The notes under the pieces: generated by a model
The model's database searches: none
Seen by the model: only the letters and a program-made list of their open reading frames with translations
What the model was told of the DNA's origin: nothing
From: Eukaryota sp. TZLM1-RC
Taxonomy: Eukaryota > Metamonada: BaSk clade
Reading direction: 5' to 3'
DNA length: 64,000 nucleotides
NCBI GenBank assembly: GCA_040285825.1
Contig: JAUPSS010000004.1
Location: 1,116,001-1,180,000, forward strand
Position numbers and translations under genes: made by a program
Shown here: positions 22,617 through 34,545 of the stretch, in pieces
Numbering within the stretch: the stretch's first letter is position 1
How the letters are laid out: every line of letters starts with the position of its first letter

Positions 22617-22745
22617 TAAACTTCTGTCTGGAATTTCTTGAATGGATATGGGGAAACATGATTGCCATAAGTCGGGAGATAAACTGGATATTTTTTCACT
22701 TAAGTTATCGAGGAATAGGCTATTTGTAGTAATTTGAAAATTATT
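22615..22745 (-). mobile_element. LINE family D copy 2, interior fragment
   Basis: About 130 bp match D near 55447-55560 (Leu/Ser-rich region ahead of the ISIQEIPDRSLY segment). Neither end is a normal element end. Confidence 0.7.
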
Positions 22746-22857
22746 TTCAACGCTAACAAAACATTAAACAAAAAACTAGAACTCAATATCCTCAATACAT
22801 GCATCAACATCATTTTTTTTTGACCAAAATTTTATTTTTATTCAAAACCTATTTTTT
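22746..22857 (-). mobile_element. LINE family G tail plus a B 3'-UTR scrap
   Basis: The minus strand encodes NDVDACIEDIEF-stop, a version of the acidic LINE tail not matching A-F exactly, here called family G. It is followed leftwards by an unplaced AT-rich stretch. To the right (about 22807-22857) lies a B 3' UTR of ~45 bp only. No clean TSD was found. Confidence 0.55.
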
Positions 22858-23060
22858 ATTTATTGAATTTGCACACTCAATTAAATTAACTCAATACTAA
22901 TGGGACGACTATCATTGAACCAAGATTTCCTCTACAAAATCTTGATCTGCTTGCTGTCTAGCTAAAGCTTCTCTTATTCGATTGAAAAACCGTGGTAGTC
23001 TATTAATAATGGCAAATTGAATCCGTGAACGCCATAAAAATATATCAAATCTTACTGTTT
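22858..23060 (-). mobile_element. LINE family C copy 3, 3' fragment
   Basis: C 3' UTR and the last ~45 codons (minus strand; tail RREALARQQADQDFVEEI-like). It ends at a T-rich join to LINE A copy 7. Confidence 0.82.
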
Positions 23061-23069
23061 CTTTTTTTT

Positions 23070-23935
23070 TTCAAAAATTTTTTATTCAACAACAAATATG
23101 AAATACACAATTAAAACTCCACATCCTCAAAACCTGCCTCCCCTACATCAAAACAATTAATTGCTAAAGATTCAGAAAATTTCCCAAAAGAAGATAGTGA
23201 ATCAGAAATTAGTTTTACCATTCCCTTAAAAATAGAAAATACAATCCTGTTTTGCCAGTAAACACGATTGAAAATTCTTCCAGTTCTTTCCTTTACAACT
23301 ACAACAATATCCTCAAGGAAAGCCATAGCAGCCTTACCTAGAGATCCAAGCAAAGAAAAAACAAAGGGACATAAATTATATTGTGCATGAGAATTTTCAT
23401 TAATCGAGGAAATGGGTTTCGCATATGTAGCAATTTTATATTTTTCGCCTGCAAGAAGAGGATTATTTACATCCGAGTTAATGAGATGTTCGTTAGAGGA
23501 ATTACAAGGGTCAACAGACATGGCGTCCAAAATAGTAAAACTACCATTTAAACCAGGAACAACTAGATCACCTCTAGTCAGACCCATAGAAGCTCTGTTG
23601 TAACGCGTACTATCAATATTGGGATCATCAAGAATTAATTTTGATAACAGCGGTTCTAAAAAGGAATCTACTCGATATGATTTGCACATTACATAAATTT
23701 GGTCCCTGACGTTATTATGCACTTTGTTTCTAAACGTAATGAAATGTATGCAGTTCAAAAGATGAGTAAACAAAAGAGGTTTACCACATTTACAAGTTAA
23801 ATGATTGGGCAAATTGTTTGGCCACAGAAAACAACGAAAACGCATGTTTAGAAGCCATTCATTGTTGTTTAACAAAAGTCCATAAACAGAGGGAACATGA
23901 GTTACTAAAGCAGCAGCTGAACTATCACGAATATT
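23070..23935 (-). mobile_element. LINE family A copy 7, 5'-truncated
   Basis: Open frame (23875-23111) for the Cys cluster, RLE and C-terminal block, ending GEAGFEDVEF. It begins in the SVYGLLLNNNEW segment. It joins B copy 4 at an A/T-run without a clear TSD. Confidence 0.87.
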
Positions 23936-23936
23936 T

Positions 23937-26208
23937 TTTTTATTTAATTTTAATTTTATTCAAAACCTATAAATCAACATCTAAAAAATCCATCTCTCCC
24001 AAAACAAAAACACTAGATGCAACTCCCTCATAGTGAGAACCAAGAGACAGCAAAGCATCAGAAACCATCTTCAACATCCCCTTAAAAATAGAAAACACAA
24101 TTCTATTTTGCCAAAACAATCTGTTGAAATTTCTCCCACTTCTTCTCTTTTCAATCATTTCAAAATCATCCAAAAAACGTAAAGCAGTTGGTGCAAGTGA
24201 ACCAAAGAGGGAAAATACAAATGGATACAAATTGTATTTTGCATGCTGTAGACTGGCCAATTTGGACAAAGGTTCATTGTATTTTTTGAATTTGAAATTT
24301 TCAGCATTTGAAAGAGGATTATGAATTTCAGAATTAACAAGCCTTTCATTTGAGGCATTACAAGGATCAACAGACATTACATCCAATAAAATGAAGCTTC
24401 CATCTAATCCAGGTAATATAACATCACCTCTATTATTCTTATGAAAATCATCTTCAGCATCAAACAGATTTGACAACAGAGGTTCCAAAAAGGATTCAAT
24501 TCTATGAGACTTACACATACAATATAACTGGTCTCTTACAGCATCATGAACTTTGCTTCTAAAAGTAATAAAATGTTTAAAATTTAACAAATGAGTAATT
24601 GTAATTTCTCGAGAACATTTACAAATTAAATTATGAGGTAAATTATCAGGCCAGATAAAGGAACGAAATCTCATATTCAGAGTCCAAGCAGAATCGGATA
24701 AGAGAGTACCATAAACTTGTGGAATTGTTGTTACTAAGGCAGAAGAAGTACTGTCACACATATCTTGTAAAAGATTTGCAAAAGCGGGATTCTTTTTCTT
24801 GGCCAAGCCAAGTCTAACATCAAAATCCAAGCTTTCAAAAATCTTTGACAATTTTTGTTGAAGCTTTTTACAGCAAAACTGTAAATTAAAAAGAGATCGG
24901 TTTGGAATTTCTTGAATTGATTGAGGAAAACATTTTTTCAAGTTCACAAGATAACTCATACAAATATGGACTGCAACTGGGAACTACCAGATGAGAATCA
25001 TTAGGAAATCTACGAGAAAATTCATAAAAATTTTTTTGCCACCACCCAAGAATGCTGATTGACACAAAATTGAAGATTTAGTAAATCCAATACCACCCAA
25101 ATTTGCTGAAGAAAATAAGTGACTTTTCAACATTCCTGGTTCTACATCCAATAAATCAGCAAAAAATTCTGTTCTCAATGAATTAAAAGAACGACAAAAA
25201 TCTAATGCTATGGAAGGAGCACAAGATCTCAAAATGTGGGTTATTCTCCCAGTGTAGCAAATTTTGAGCATGAAAAATTTAATGTGTTTTTCTATATCTA
25301 AAGCAGAAATTGAATCAAGTTCAATTTTCATTTTTTCCAAAATAGCTTGCAATTCATTCTGCATTTGAGGCACGTTTCCTAACCAACAACCAAGGAACTT
25401 AACAGAATCACTACTATAATTAGTAAAAGGGACAATAGAATCATTTATCACGAGATCTTGAGCAGAAGAGCCAATGAGAAGGCATTTGCTCGCATTAAGA
25501 TGAAGCCCAATATTTCCATATGAATCAGCAATTTCTTGAGCAACCAATTCTAGTAAATCAAATGAACCAATCAAGGATATATCATCCTTATAAGCAACTA
25601 TTTTTATAGAAGGGTATTTTTGCTTAATGATATTTAAAGTTTTGTGAATAGCTAAACAAAACAATATTGGGCCTAAAGGATCACCTTGCTGCACACCAGA
25701 AGATGATTTAAGACCACATGAATTATAAATTAAATCTGATTCTTTCCCATAAAAATGGAAGAAAAAAACTCGATAGCTCAGGAAAATCAGATTTAATTAC
25801 TTCAAAATTGCTTCTCGCTTTACAGAATTAAAAGCATTTTTAAAGTCCAGATTAAAGATAAAGTTATTTTCTTCTGCATTAAAAAAAGTGTCAGAGGCAA
25901 TAGCAGCAACAGAAGCACCATCAATTGTTTTGATTCCAAATTGATGAGGATTCAAAAATGTAGAAGCTTTGTCTTTGACACGATCGAAGACAATTGATGC
26001 CAGCAAACGAGATAGAGATTCACCAACAGCAATTGGGCGTATTCCATCAGGTTTGATTCCGTTTCCAGGCTTTACTAAAGCAATCAGACGTGCAGCGAGT
26101 AATTCAAATGGAGGATTAATTTTGTAAACAATTAATTGTTGAAAATAATGGGCTAGATCATCAGCAATTTCGGGAGCACTGGAACACGCTATTTTTAACA
26201 GATCAAAA
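23937..26208 (-). mobile_element. LINE family B copy 4, RT to 3' end, defective
   Basis: The minus strand covers RT to tail. RT frame 25694-24984 carries MQQGDPLGPIL and an active-site change, AYKDDISL in place of AYMDDISL, so RT should be dead. A ~25-bp deletion near 24935 removes part of the PQIWTK segment, and frames break near 25035 and 25800. The endonuclease frame (24959-23967) is open. It switches at 26208 to an A interior segment at AAAAGG. Confidence 0.88.
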
Positions 26209-26393
26209 GGGAACCTTTGGAAAAATTCAAAAACAAAATTTTTTCCACGTCCCAAAAATGCTGCTTTACACAGAATCGAAGATTTTGTGAATCAAAACAA
26301 TTTTGCCAAAACAATCTGTTGAAATTTCTGCCAGTTCTTCTCTTTACAATCATTTCAAAATCATCCAAAAAACGTAAAGCAGTTGGTGCAAGT
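26209..26393 (-). mobile_element. A/B interior mosaic fragment
   Basis: About 85 bp of LINE A (the GGGKNFVFEFFQRFPFD region) followed by about 95 bp of LINE B C-terminal block. Neither has an element end. To the right non-LINE sequence begins. Confidence 0.72.
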
Positions 26394-26890
26394 TTGAAAC
26401 CTGCTTTTGTTCCCTTTTTCCAGTGTATTTTGAACCTCTTTGTATTCAAATATACATCAAAAACACTCTGAAGAACAGTTATTTATTCTTCAAGATAAAA
26501 GCTAATAACTATAGTTTGACCTTTAAAGGTGATAGTGTACGGATAACTTAGGAATAGGTTTACTTGATCCTAGTGTATATCAAGAAACTCATTTTTTTGA
26601 AAAGATCTTGGTTGTCCTAATTGAGCCTCCTTACCATAAATCGATTGCCTTTGAGTTCAGTTGTCGGTATTGGTTAACTTTATATTATAGTTTCTTATAG
26701 TTTAGGTATATTTGTGCTCTAGCACTTAAGTGGAAGGAACCACTTTTACCTTCGTAATAAATAACTTTATGTTTTAACTTGGTATCAACCCTCACCAAAT
26801 ACCATCCTGATGACCCCAACCAAGTCAGTCTAGCTAGAGAACTATCTGAGCTCAGGAGAAGACTTGAAGAACAAGATCAATATTAACTGT
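26394..26890 (+). repeat. remnant of an LTR element: LTR 3' part, primer-site-like sequence, Gag start
   Basis: CTTCGTAATAAAT near 26750 matches the LTR of element 1. It is followed by ACTTGGTATCAACC, which resembles a tRNA primer-binding site, and then by a short frame (DPNQVSLARELSELRRRLEE) that parallels the coiled-coil segment of the element 1 Gag. It is broken by a stop near 26886. Internal and 3' parts are missing. The LTR outer end is not defined. Confidence 0.45.
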
Positions 26891-27406
26891 AAAAAAAGTT
26901 GATGATAAAGAGGCTGTATCGACTACCATTCAAAACGAGTCACGAGTTTGTTTAAATCTATATCATGCTTATAATTACAATCATCAATACATTGAAGTAA
27001 TAAAGTTTCTTTAATATTTGTACTTTATTTACAGAATCATTGACCTAAACATCATGCGTTCACCATAAATTATTCAATTATTATTAAATTAATTCCAAAA
27101 TTGTTTATTAAATCATATATCAACAGGGGGAACTTTCATTGATTACAGGTGTTTATATAGATTTTGTGATTGATCAAATGATTTTTTTGAAAATTAGGTG
27201 TGGAAAACTTAACATAAATTTTTCACAGGAGGTTATTATGACTTGGATCATAAAGATGTGAAAGCGTAAGTATCTGTCAACATGCAAAGAAAATGAGGAA
27301 ATTTGGGAATACTAATAAATCAAGTGAACAATTCTGAATTGTATTGTTTGAATATCAATCATTATGGTCAAAAGAGAGAACTTGTTATCCAAGAACTATT
27401 ATTTTT
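26891..27406. other. AT-rich non-LINE sequence, nothing recognised
   Basis: No long frame or repeat family is visible. It may be host intergenic DNA. Confidence 0.5.
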
Positions 27407-27597
27407 TTACCAAAATTTTAATTTTATTCAAAACCTATAAATCAACATCTAAAAAATCCATCTCTCCCAGAACAAAAACACTAGATTCAACTCTCTCATA
27501 GTGAGATCCAAGAGAAAGCAAAGCATCAGAAACCATCTTCAACATCCCCTTAAAAATAGAAAACACAATTCTATTTTGCCAAAACAATCTGTTGAAA
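27407..27597 (-). mobile_element. LINE family B copy 6, 3' fragment
   Basis: C-terminal block and 3' UTR of B (minus strand). A probable short TSD AACTAT flanks it (about 27400 and 27596). The disrupted host sequence contains a very small frame (about 37 codons, minus) that I do not call a gene. Confidence 0.83.
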
Positions 27598-27834
27598 CTA
27601 TAATTATCTTTTCTTAATAACATTTCTTCTTTAAATCGTTGAAATTTACCATCACACTCAAAATCAAGTGACATTTTTACAACATACTTATAATGAATGA
27701 AACAATTTATTATAGAAATTGCTGGTGAATGTGGTGGTACATAGTTGCCATGTAATTTATTTTCAATATTTTGTAGAAATTTTCACCTTCCTTTACCTAT
27801 TGAATGATGATTAACAATAACCACCACATTTTTT
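27598..27834. other. AT-rich non-LINE sequence
   Basis: Nothing beyond the small frame noted with the neighbouring B fragment. Confidence 0.45.
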
Positions 27835-28400
27835 TACATATATATTTATTTTTAAAACTGGAATAATTATTGAGATAAAAAACGCATCTAGAATTCAATA
27901 TCCTCCAAACAAGCGTCACTATTACTGAACCTACTCACAGCATTACGTTCATATTCTACACCAATAGCTAAAAGTGCCTTTGAAATCATTGTTGGAATAG
28001 ACTTGAAAATGCAAAAAAACAATTCTATTTAACCAGAAAGTGGAGTTCATTGTTTTACCAGACCTATTCAGTAACACTCTTTTGAAATTCTCAAAAAAAG
28101 TGCAACCCTGAAGGTCCAATATTGCCAAAAAGAGAAATTGCAAACGGCACAAACTGATATTTCACATGTTCCACTCTACCTAACTGTGCCAAAGGTTCTT
28201 CATATTTTTTATCTTCTTTTTTTCGGCGTTAGATAACGGCGAGTCAGCGGAATACACTAAGCGAGCAGCAGAATTTTGCAAACATCCACTGAGACAACGT
28301 CTACAACATTGATAACACCATCGATCCCTGGAGCTACTAAATCTGCCCTTCTTTTACCAAAGGAATCATCAGTTTGACACCACCACATTGGTTCAATCGT
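27835..28400 (-). pseudogene. LINE family F, degraded 3' region
   Basis: Minus-strand translation in shifting frames gives an RLE core (RRADLVAPGIDG..VVDVVSVDVC), the shared block (FFENFKRVLLNRSGKTMNS, then W-L-N-R-I-V-F) and the tail SRFSNSDACLEDIEF-stop. Several frame breaks and an in-frame stop (near 28032) mark it as older than the A and B copies. The 3' UTR near 27850 matches the micro-insertion at 9701-9791. Confidence 0.75.
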
Positions 28401-28884
28401 CGAAACTTGGTCAGTATGAGACTGAAACGAAGAATGTCGTTATCAGTTCTTATAAGTAATAACCGCAATTAATTATAGCATTAACATAACTATTAATGCA
28501 AGAAAATTCAACAACCGAAAATTAATTCAATTATTTACTATTTACATTTATAATATGCAACTTAACATAATTCGATGGAGCCAACAACAAATATATCAAA
28601 TGTGTTTAATTTGAATAAAAAGTTGAAATAAAAACGTTGACCCGTTGTAAACAATATGAGTAAGTAAGTTTAACAATTTTAATTAACATGTTTTGCTTTT
28701 TGAAAAACATTTCGAAGTACCAGAGCTCAATTTCAATTTGAGTGATCGTTTGATATAGTTTCTCTTTATTGGTTTGATTTGCTAATTGATTATCATTTTT
28801 TATTTAACAATATTTGATAAAAACTAAAAATAGATAAAAGTATTATTAATAAACAAGGTTATTTATTAAATAGACCACAGTACT
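28401..28884. other. AT-rich stretch downstream of the Sel1 gene
   Basis: No gene is seen. It holds the 3' flank of the Sel1 gene on the minus strand. Confidence 0.5.
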
Positions 28885-28996
28885 TTATAATCTTCTTCTT
28901 CTTGAGTGTCTGGCAAGTCTTCTTTTACAATCTTCTATCCTTTTATCAGCTCTTGGATGACCAGCATTCTTGGCCTTTTCATACCATTCAATAGCT
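28885..28996 (-). CDS. Sel1-repeat protein, C-terminal piece
   Basis: In frame with the piece at 32420-33463 once LINE A copy 9 is ignored. It completes the last Sel1-type helix pair (WYEKAKNAGHPRADKR) and ends in a very basic tail RHSRRRRL-stop (stop 28885-28887). TSD ATTCAATAGCT is at 28986-28996 and 32420-32430. Confidence 0.82.
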
Positions 28997-31900
28997 TTTT
29001 TTTTCTCTCCCTCCCTTAGTCAACCCTCTCATATTTCACTTTCTGTCACGGCGTCAAAGTCGTACTGTGTCTTTGCCAAAACGATGCCAGTGACTGACAG
29101 TGACTCTGATACTGATTGGAATGCCCAAGCAAAGATTCTACCCATCAGATCAAACTCATCCCCTTCACTTCTCCACTCTCCCCACCCTTCAAGCTATGCT
29201 CGAAATTCTTCTCAAAAAAATTTGAAAATTTTTAAAAAAGACTTTTTGCCTTTGTGTGATGCCCCTGATATTACGCCTGAAAAAGTGCAAAAAAGAAGAC
29301 ATACCTGTTCCAAATGTGGCAAGGTTGGTCATAACATTAGAAAATGTCCTGATATTATTACCGAAAAATGAGACTGAAAACCAATATTTCTATTGTTAAT
29401 AGTTTGCAAACGCCATCCGAACTAAATCTTCCTCCTGTTCCCAATGTTTCTGCTGATGATGTTAATTATGATTTAAATATTGATCAAACTCATTTACCAA
29501 AAACTGTTGCTCCTGATCCTACGGATAATGTCTTGAAACATAGTTGTCCTTTTGCAAAAAGTTCCTCTCTAATTCTTCTAATGGTCGCCCTCTATTGTTT
29601 TGTTTTTGACTGTCAAACAAGTGATTCTCTTCGTACACCTGTTAAAATTCCTGTAGAGGTGAGTCCTGCCAGTTCTGTTCCTTTGTCAATGGAAATGCGT
29701 TCTTTTTCTTCGCAATTGAAATTAAACAAATGGAACATAACAAGATTTTGGAAATTCTTTGCCAAAAAGAATAAGAAGAAAAATTAATTACAAACCAAAA
29801 CAGAGAAAAGCTAATTCATCTTTTCAAGCAAAAAAATTGTTTTTGAGAGGTAGATATGGAAGCGGATTAAAAAATATTTTTCGGGAAAACTGGCTGATAC
29901 CAATCTCGAAACTGTTGAAAAATTGAAATCCCTCCATCCAACTGAACATTTTTGCCCCAGTAAGCCTTCTATTTGTCAATATTGGCTCGAAAATCCATTT
30001 CAGGCTCACGAAGTATTGAATGCCGTTGCTAAATTACCAAAAGGAAAAGCTGCTGGTCCTTCAGGCATTTCCTTTGATTTGTTAAAAACTGCCTGTAAAA
30101 ATGCTCCTGAAATTGTTGAGGATCTTGCTTCCTATTTTCAAAATTTAATGTGTTTAAATTATGTTCCTCCGCCTGAATTGACTGCTGCCCGTTTAGTTGC
30201 TTTAGTTAAACCTGGTAAAGGTGACAAACCTGATGGAGTTAGACCAATTGCTATTGGAGAGTCATTAACCAGATTGCTTTCTTCGCTTATTTTTAACAGA
30301 ATTTCTACTAAAGCAAGGGACTATTTGAAGCCTTTCCAATTTGGTATAAAAACTGTTGAAGGTGCTTCTGTTGCTTCAATGACTTCAGATGTTTTTTTCA
30401 ATAGTCAACAGCATCAATATATTTTCAATTTGGATTTCAAAAATGCTTTCAATTCTGTGAAACGTAATTGTATTTTTGATGTCCTTCTTCATGATTTTCC
30501 TGAACTTACTGCATATTTTTATTTATTTTATGGAAAAAATCAGACTTAATTTTTGACTCCTTTACCCTTGAATCTTCTTCTGGTGTGAAACAAGGTGATC
30601 CTCTAGGCCCTTTGCTGTTTTGTTTGGCTATTCATAATATTATTAAAATGACACAACAAGATTTCCCTGATTTGCGTATTGTTGCCTATATGGATGACAT
30701 TTCTATTATTGGTTCTTTTGAAAGCATTTCTAGGGTTTCTGAAGACATTGCGGCGAAATACAAAGAAATTGGTTTAGCTTTGAACCCATCTAAATGTCTC
30801 TTGATTGGTAGAGAAAAACAATCTTTGATGATTGGTGGAGCTCAGATTCCTTTTATCAATTATGACCATCAAGCTTTTAAGTTTCTTGGATGTTGGCTTG
30901 GCAATTTGGATGAAATTTATTCCCAGTTAAACAATTTATTGGAGAAGTTTGACAAGGATCTTAGTTTTATTGCTGAATGTGACATTGAGAAACACATCAA
31001 ATTTTTTTATTTTAAAAATTTGTTATTCTGGAAAATTCACTCATATTTTAAGGTCAACTCCCCTTCGGTATCTCTCAATTTTTGCAGATCTTTTTAACAA
31101 ACTTCGAGTCAAATTTTTTTCTTCTTTATTAGAAGTAAATGAATCTTTAATTCGAAGTCATGTATTTTGTTCAGCAGATTTGGGTGGAATTGGATTCACC
31201 AAATCTTCGATTCTGTGTAAAGCAGCATTTTTGGGAGGTGGTAAAATTTTGTTTTTGAATTTTTCCAAAGGTTCCCTTTTGATGTTCATCTGATCAATGG
31301 TGAATCAAATTTTTACTTGAATCAACTGCAATTTGAATTAGAAAATTTGCCTAGTGATATCTGGATTCAGTGTTTTCCTCAAAATGTTCAAGAAATTCCC
31401 ACTCGATCACTTCCAAATTTACGTTTTTGCTTGAAAAAGCTTCAGCACCATCTGGTTAAATTATATGAAGGCTTGGATTATGAAGTAAGACTTGGCTTGG
31501 CCAAAACTAAAAATCCCGCTTTCGGTAATTTTTTAAAGGATATTCGTCATAGTTCAGCTGCTGCTTTAGTAACTCAAGTTCCCTCTGTTTATGGACTTTT
31601 GTTAAAAGACAATGAATGGCTTCTAAACATGCGTTTTCGTTGTTTTCTGTGGCCAAACAATTTGCCCAATCATTTAACTTGTAAATGTGGTAAACCTCTT
31701 TTGTTTACTCATCTTTTGAACTGTAAACATTTCATTACGTTTAGAAGCAAAGTGCATAATAACGTCAGGGACCAAATTTATGTAATGTGCAAATCATATC
31801 GTGTAGATTCCTTTTTAGAACCGCTGTTATCAAAATTAATTCTTGATGATCCCAATATTGATAGTACGCGTTACAACAGAGCTTCTATGGGTCTGACTAG

Positions 31901-32419
31901 AGGTGATCTAGTTGTTCCTGGTTTAAATGGTAGTTTTACTATTTTGGACGCCATGTCTATTGACCCTTGTAATTCCTCTAACGAACATTTCATTAACTCG
32001 GATGTAAATAATCCTCTTCTTGCAGGCGAAAAATATAAAATTGCTAAATATGCGAAACCCATTTCCTCGGTTAATGAAAATTCTCATGCCCAATATAATT
32101 TATGTCCATTTGTTTTTTTCTTTGCTTGGATCTCTAGGTAAGGCTGCTATGGCTTTCCTGGAGGATTTTGTTGTAGTTGTAAAGGAAAGAACTGGAAGAA
32201 TTTTCAATCGTGTTTACTGGCAAAACAGGATTGTATTTTCTATTTTTAAGGGAATGGTAACACTAATTTCTGATTCACTATCTTCTTTTGGGAAATTTTC
32301 TGAATCTTTAGCGATTAATTGTTTTGATGTAGGGGAGGCAGGTTTTGAGGATGTGGAGTTTTAATTGTGTATTTCATATTTGTTGTTGAATAAAAAGTTT
32401 TAGAAAAAAAAAAAAAAAA
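28997..32419 (+). mobile_element. LINE family A copy 9, full length, frame-broken
   Basis: The only A copy with both normal ends: leader CTCCCTCCCTTAGTC at 29005, ATG at 29084, zinc knuckle CSKCGKVGHNIRKC, RT, RLE, tail GEAGFEDVEF (stop 32362-32364), 3' UTR and A-run. TSD ATTCAATAGCT flanks it. The coding region is cut into about seven frames by single-base changes, mainly in A or T runs (near 29364, 29554, 29880, 30537, 31010, 31245, 32113). Catalytic motifs (KQGDPLGPLL, AYMDDIS, RGDLVVPG) are intact. It is either a fresh pseudogene or a functional copy with sequencing errors. It splits a Sel1 gene. Confidence 0.9.
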
Positions 32420-33463
32420 ATTCAATAGCTTGGTAAAGGTCTTTAGGTACACCGTTACCGTGTTCATAACAAACACCTAAATTGTATATTCCATTCTCAT
32501 CACCCAATTCAGCTGCTTTTTGGTAATAAAACACTGCTTGAGAATAGTCTTGTTTAACAAAACGAGCAAGGCGAAAACATTGACCTAGACCAACCATAGC
32601 ACCGGTATGACCAGCATCAGCACCTTTTTTGAACCAATAAAAAGCTTGTTGATGGTCTTGATCAATACCTTTGCCATCTCTATAACAAACACCTAAATCA
32701 AACATAGCAACGCTGATACCAGCTTCAGCTGCCTTGCTGAACCAATCAACAGCTTGTTGGTGATCCTTTTCTACACCAAGACCATGGTTATAACAATAGC
32801 CTACATTAAACATAGCACCAGCATAACCAGCATCAGCAGCTCTTCTCCACCAAAAAACTGCTTCTTGGTAGTGTTCATCATTGTAAAATTCCGATCCTTT
32901 TTCAAACATTTGTTCAGGCGTATCATCATCACTTGACTCAACTTCCAAATTTTCAAACCCACCCTCCAAATTTTGGTCAAAATCACTACTATTGATCTCT
33001 TCTTGGTCCTCATTAGAAGAACTATCATAAGCTACTACTTGGTTAGGATTACCAAAATTCTGATTTTCTGCAAAATTATTATAGCAAATTTGGATTGAAT
33101 TAATTTGTTTTTTTAAGTCCTTTTCTTTTTGGGCAAGATCGTCAATTTTGGAATTTGAATCGGTAATTTCTATTCTCAAATCATTTATTAATTGATCTCT
33201 ATTATTGATTTCTCGATCCTTTTCAAACAAAGTTTGGCTTAATTCTTGATTTCTAGAGACAAGATTAGAGTTCTGAAGTGTTAATTCTTGGTTTAATTCA
33301 TCAGAATTAGATTGAGCATGTTGTAAATTTTGAATTTCATGACTTAATTCTTGAATTGTCTGATTTAAATCCATCATAGATTTTCGGAAATTTTCATTTT
33401 CTAGGCTCAAATCTTCATTAATTTGGTCTTTTTCAGCACAATTTTGACAATTTTGCAAAAATT
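32420..33463 (-). CDS. coiled-coil and Sel1-like repeat protein, N-terminal and central piece
   Basis: About 345 codons. Counting from 33458, residues 7-120 are coiled-coil-prone (heptads rich in Leu, Gln, Asn, Glu), 140-180 are acidic, and about 185-346 are four 36-residue Sel1-like repeats of the pattern A-x2-W/Y-x2-K/R-A-A-x-A/L-G ... Y/F-x-x-G-x-G-V/I-x-x-D. Sel1 repeats are alpha-solenoid adaptors for protein complexes; the partner here is unknown. The gene continues at 28996. The 5' end is lost at the LINE C junction (33464): the frame opens at TTG with a stop just upstream, so the true start is unknown. No LINE features; it looks like a cellular gene. Confidence 0.85.
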
Positions 33464-34545
33464 AGAATTAGAATTATCAATCCAATCACAGTATACATCA
33501 CCTCTATCATCAGAACCAAAATTATTCAGAGAAAGTGTTTCCTTCAGCAGGGGCTCTTTGATACACGATATCCTTGCAGTTTGTGCCATATTGAAAACAG
33601 TGTCTCTAACAGCATCATGTAATGAAGAACGATAAGTTATCAATTTAGAGCAATTCAGAGCATGGCGCAAAATGGGTTGAGGTGAATTCGAACAAATACA
33701 TTTTTCTTTTGATAATAATTGGTTAATGGGGATGTTCAAATATAATCTCATTTTTGTTACAAATGCTTCATTAGTGGCACACAATCCAAATCTTCGTGGT
33801 ACAATGGTTACAAAAAGTGAAGAATCTGACGACTTGTTTTCACAAACACCCTTTTCCAATAACAATGAGTGAAGATCTTGATTTAAAACAGCCGAGCTGC
33901 ATATATTATTATAAAGATCTTTTCATACATTCCAGTCAATCTTTTCTGTAATGTTCGAAGAGTGTACTTCAAATTTAATACATTTTTTTCTGGAATAATG
34001 CCATTGAATGATTGGGGAAAACATCGACCCCATTTTTCTACATCAATTCTTGAAATTTCTTCATTTAATGCAAAAACAGTGGAACTTTGCGTTGTCATCA
34101 ATAAATCTTCCCAATCTGCAAATCTTTCGGAAAACTCAAAGATTGCATTTCTGCATCCACCAACAAAAGCACACGAGGTAAGAATAGAAGCCTTCGTCCA
34201 CCCTAAACCACCATAATGTGGACTAAGGTAAGCATGATCTGGAATTTGAAACATTTTACATCCCAGTAATTGAGACAGAACTTTTGCACGTAACTCATTA
34301 AACTTTTGAGCCAAAGGTCTAGTGACGAGAGGATTTGTAGATCGAAATATATGATTAAAATTGGAACTAAAACAGAGTCTTATAATGGTAAATTTGATGT
34401 GTTTTTTTATATCCAAATTCATCATTCGGTCAATTTTGTCAGAAATTGAGTTCAACTTTTCAAACAATTTTTTGGTAATTTCATCATTATTTCCTAAAAA
34501 CGAACCCAAATGACGAATAGCATCAATTGAATATAATTTGGCTTG
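33464..34545 (-). mobile_element. LINE family C copy 4, lacking both ends
   Basis: The minus strand runs from the RT-thumb (AKLYSIDAIRHLGSFLGN) to the RLE core (DVYCDWIDNS), where it joins the Sel1 gene without a 3' UTR. The other end abuts the 5' leader of LINE A copy 10. One frame break lies near 33905. Confidence 0.85.

Noticed and set aside
27598-27674. Small minus-strand frame starting MSLDFECDGKF
   Set aside because: Fewer than 40 codons remain after ignoring the B fragment, with no supporting signal.
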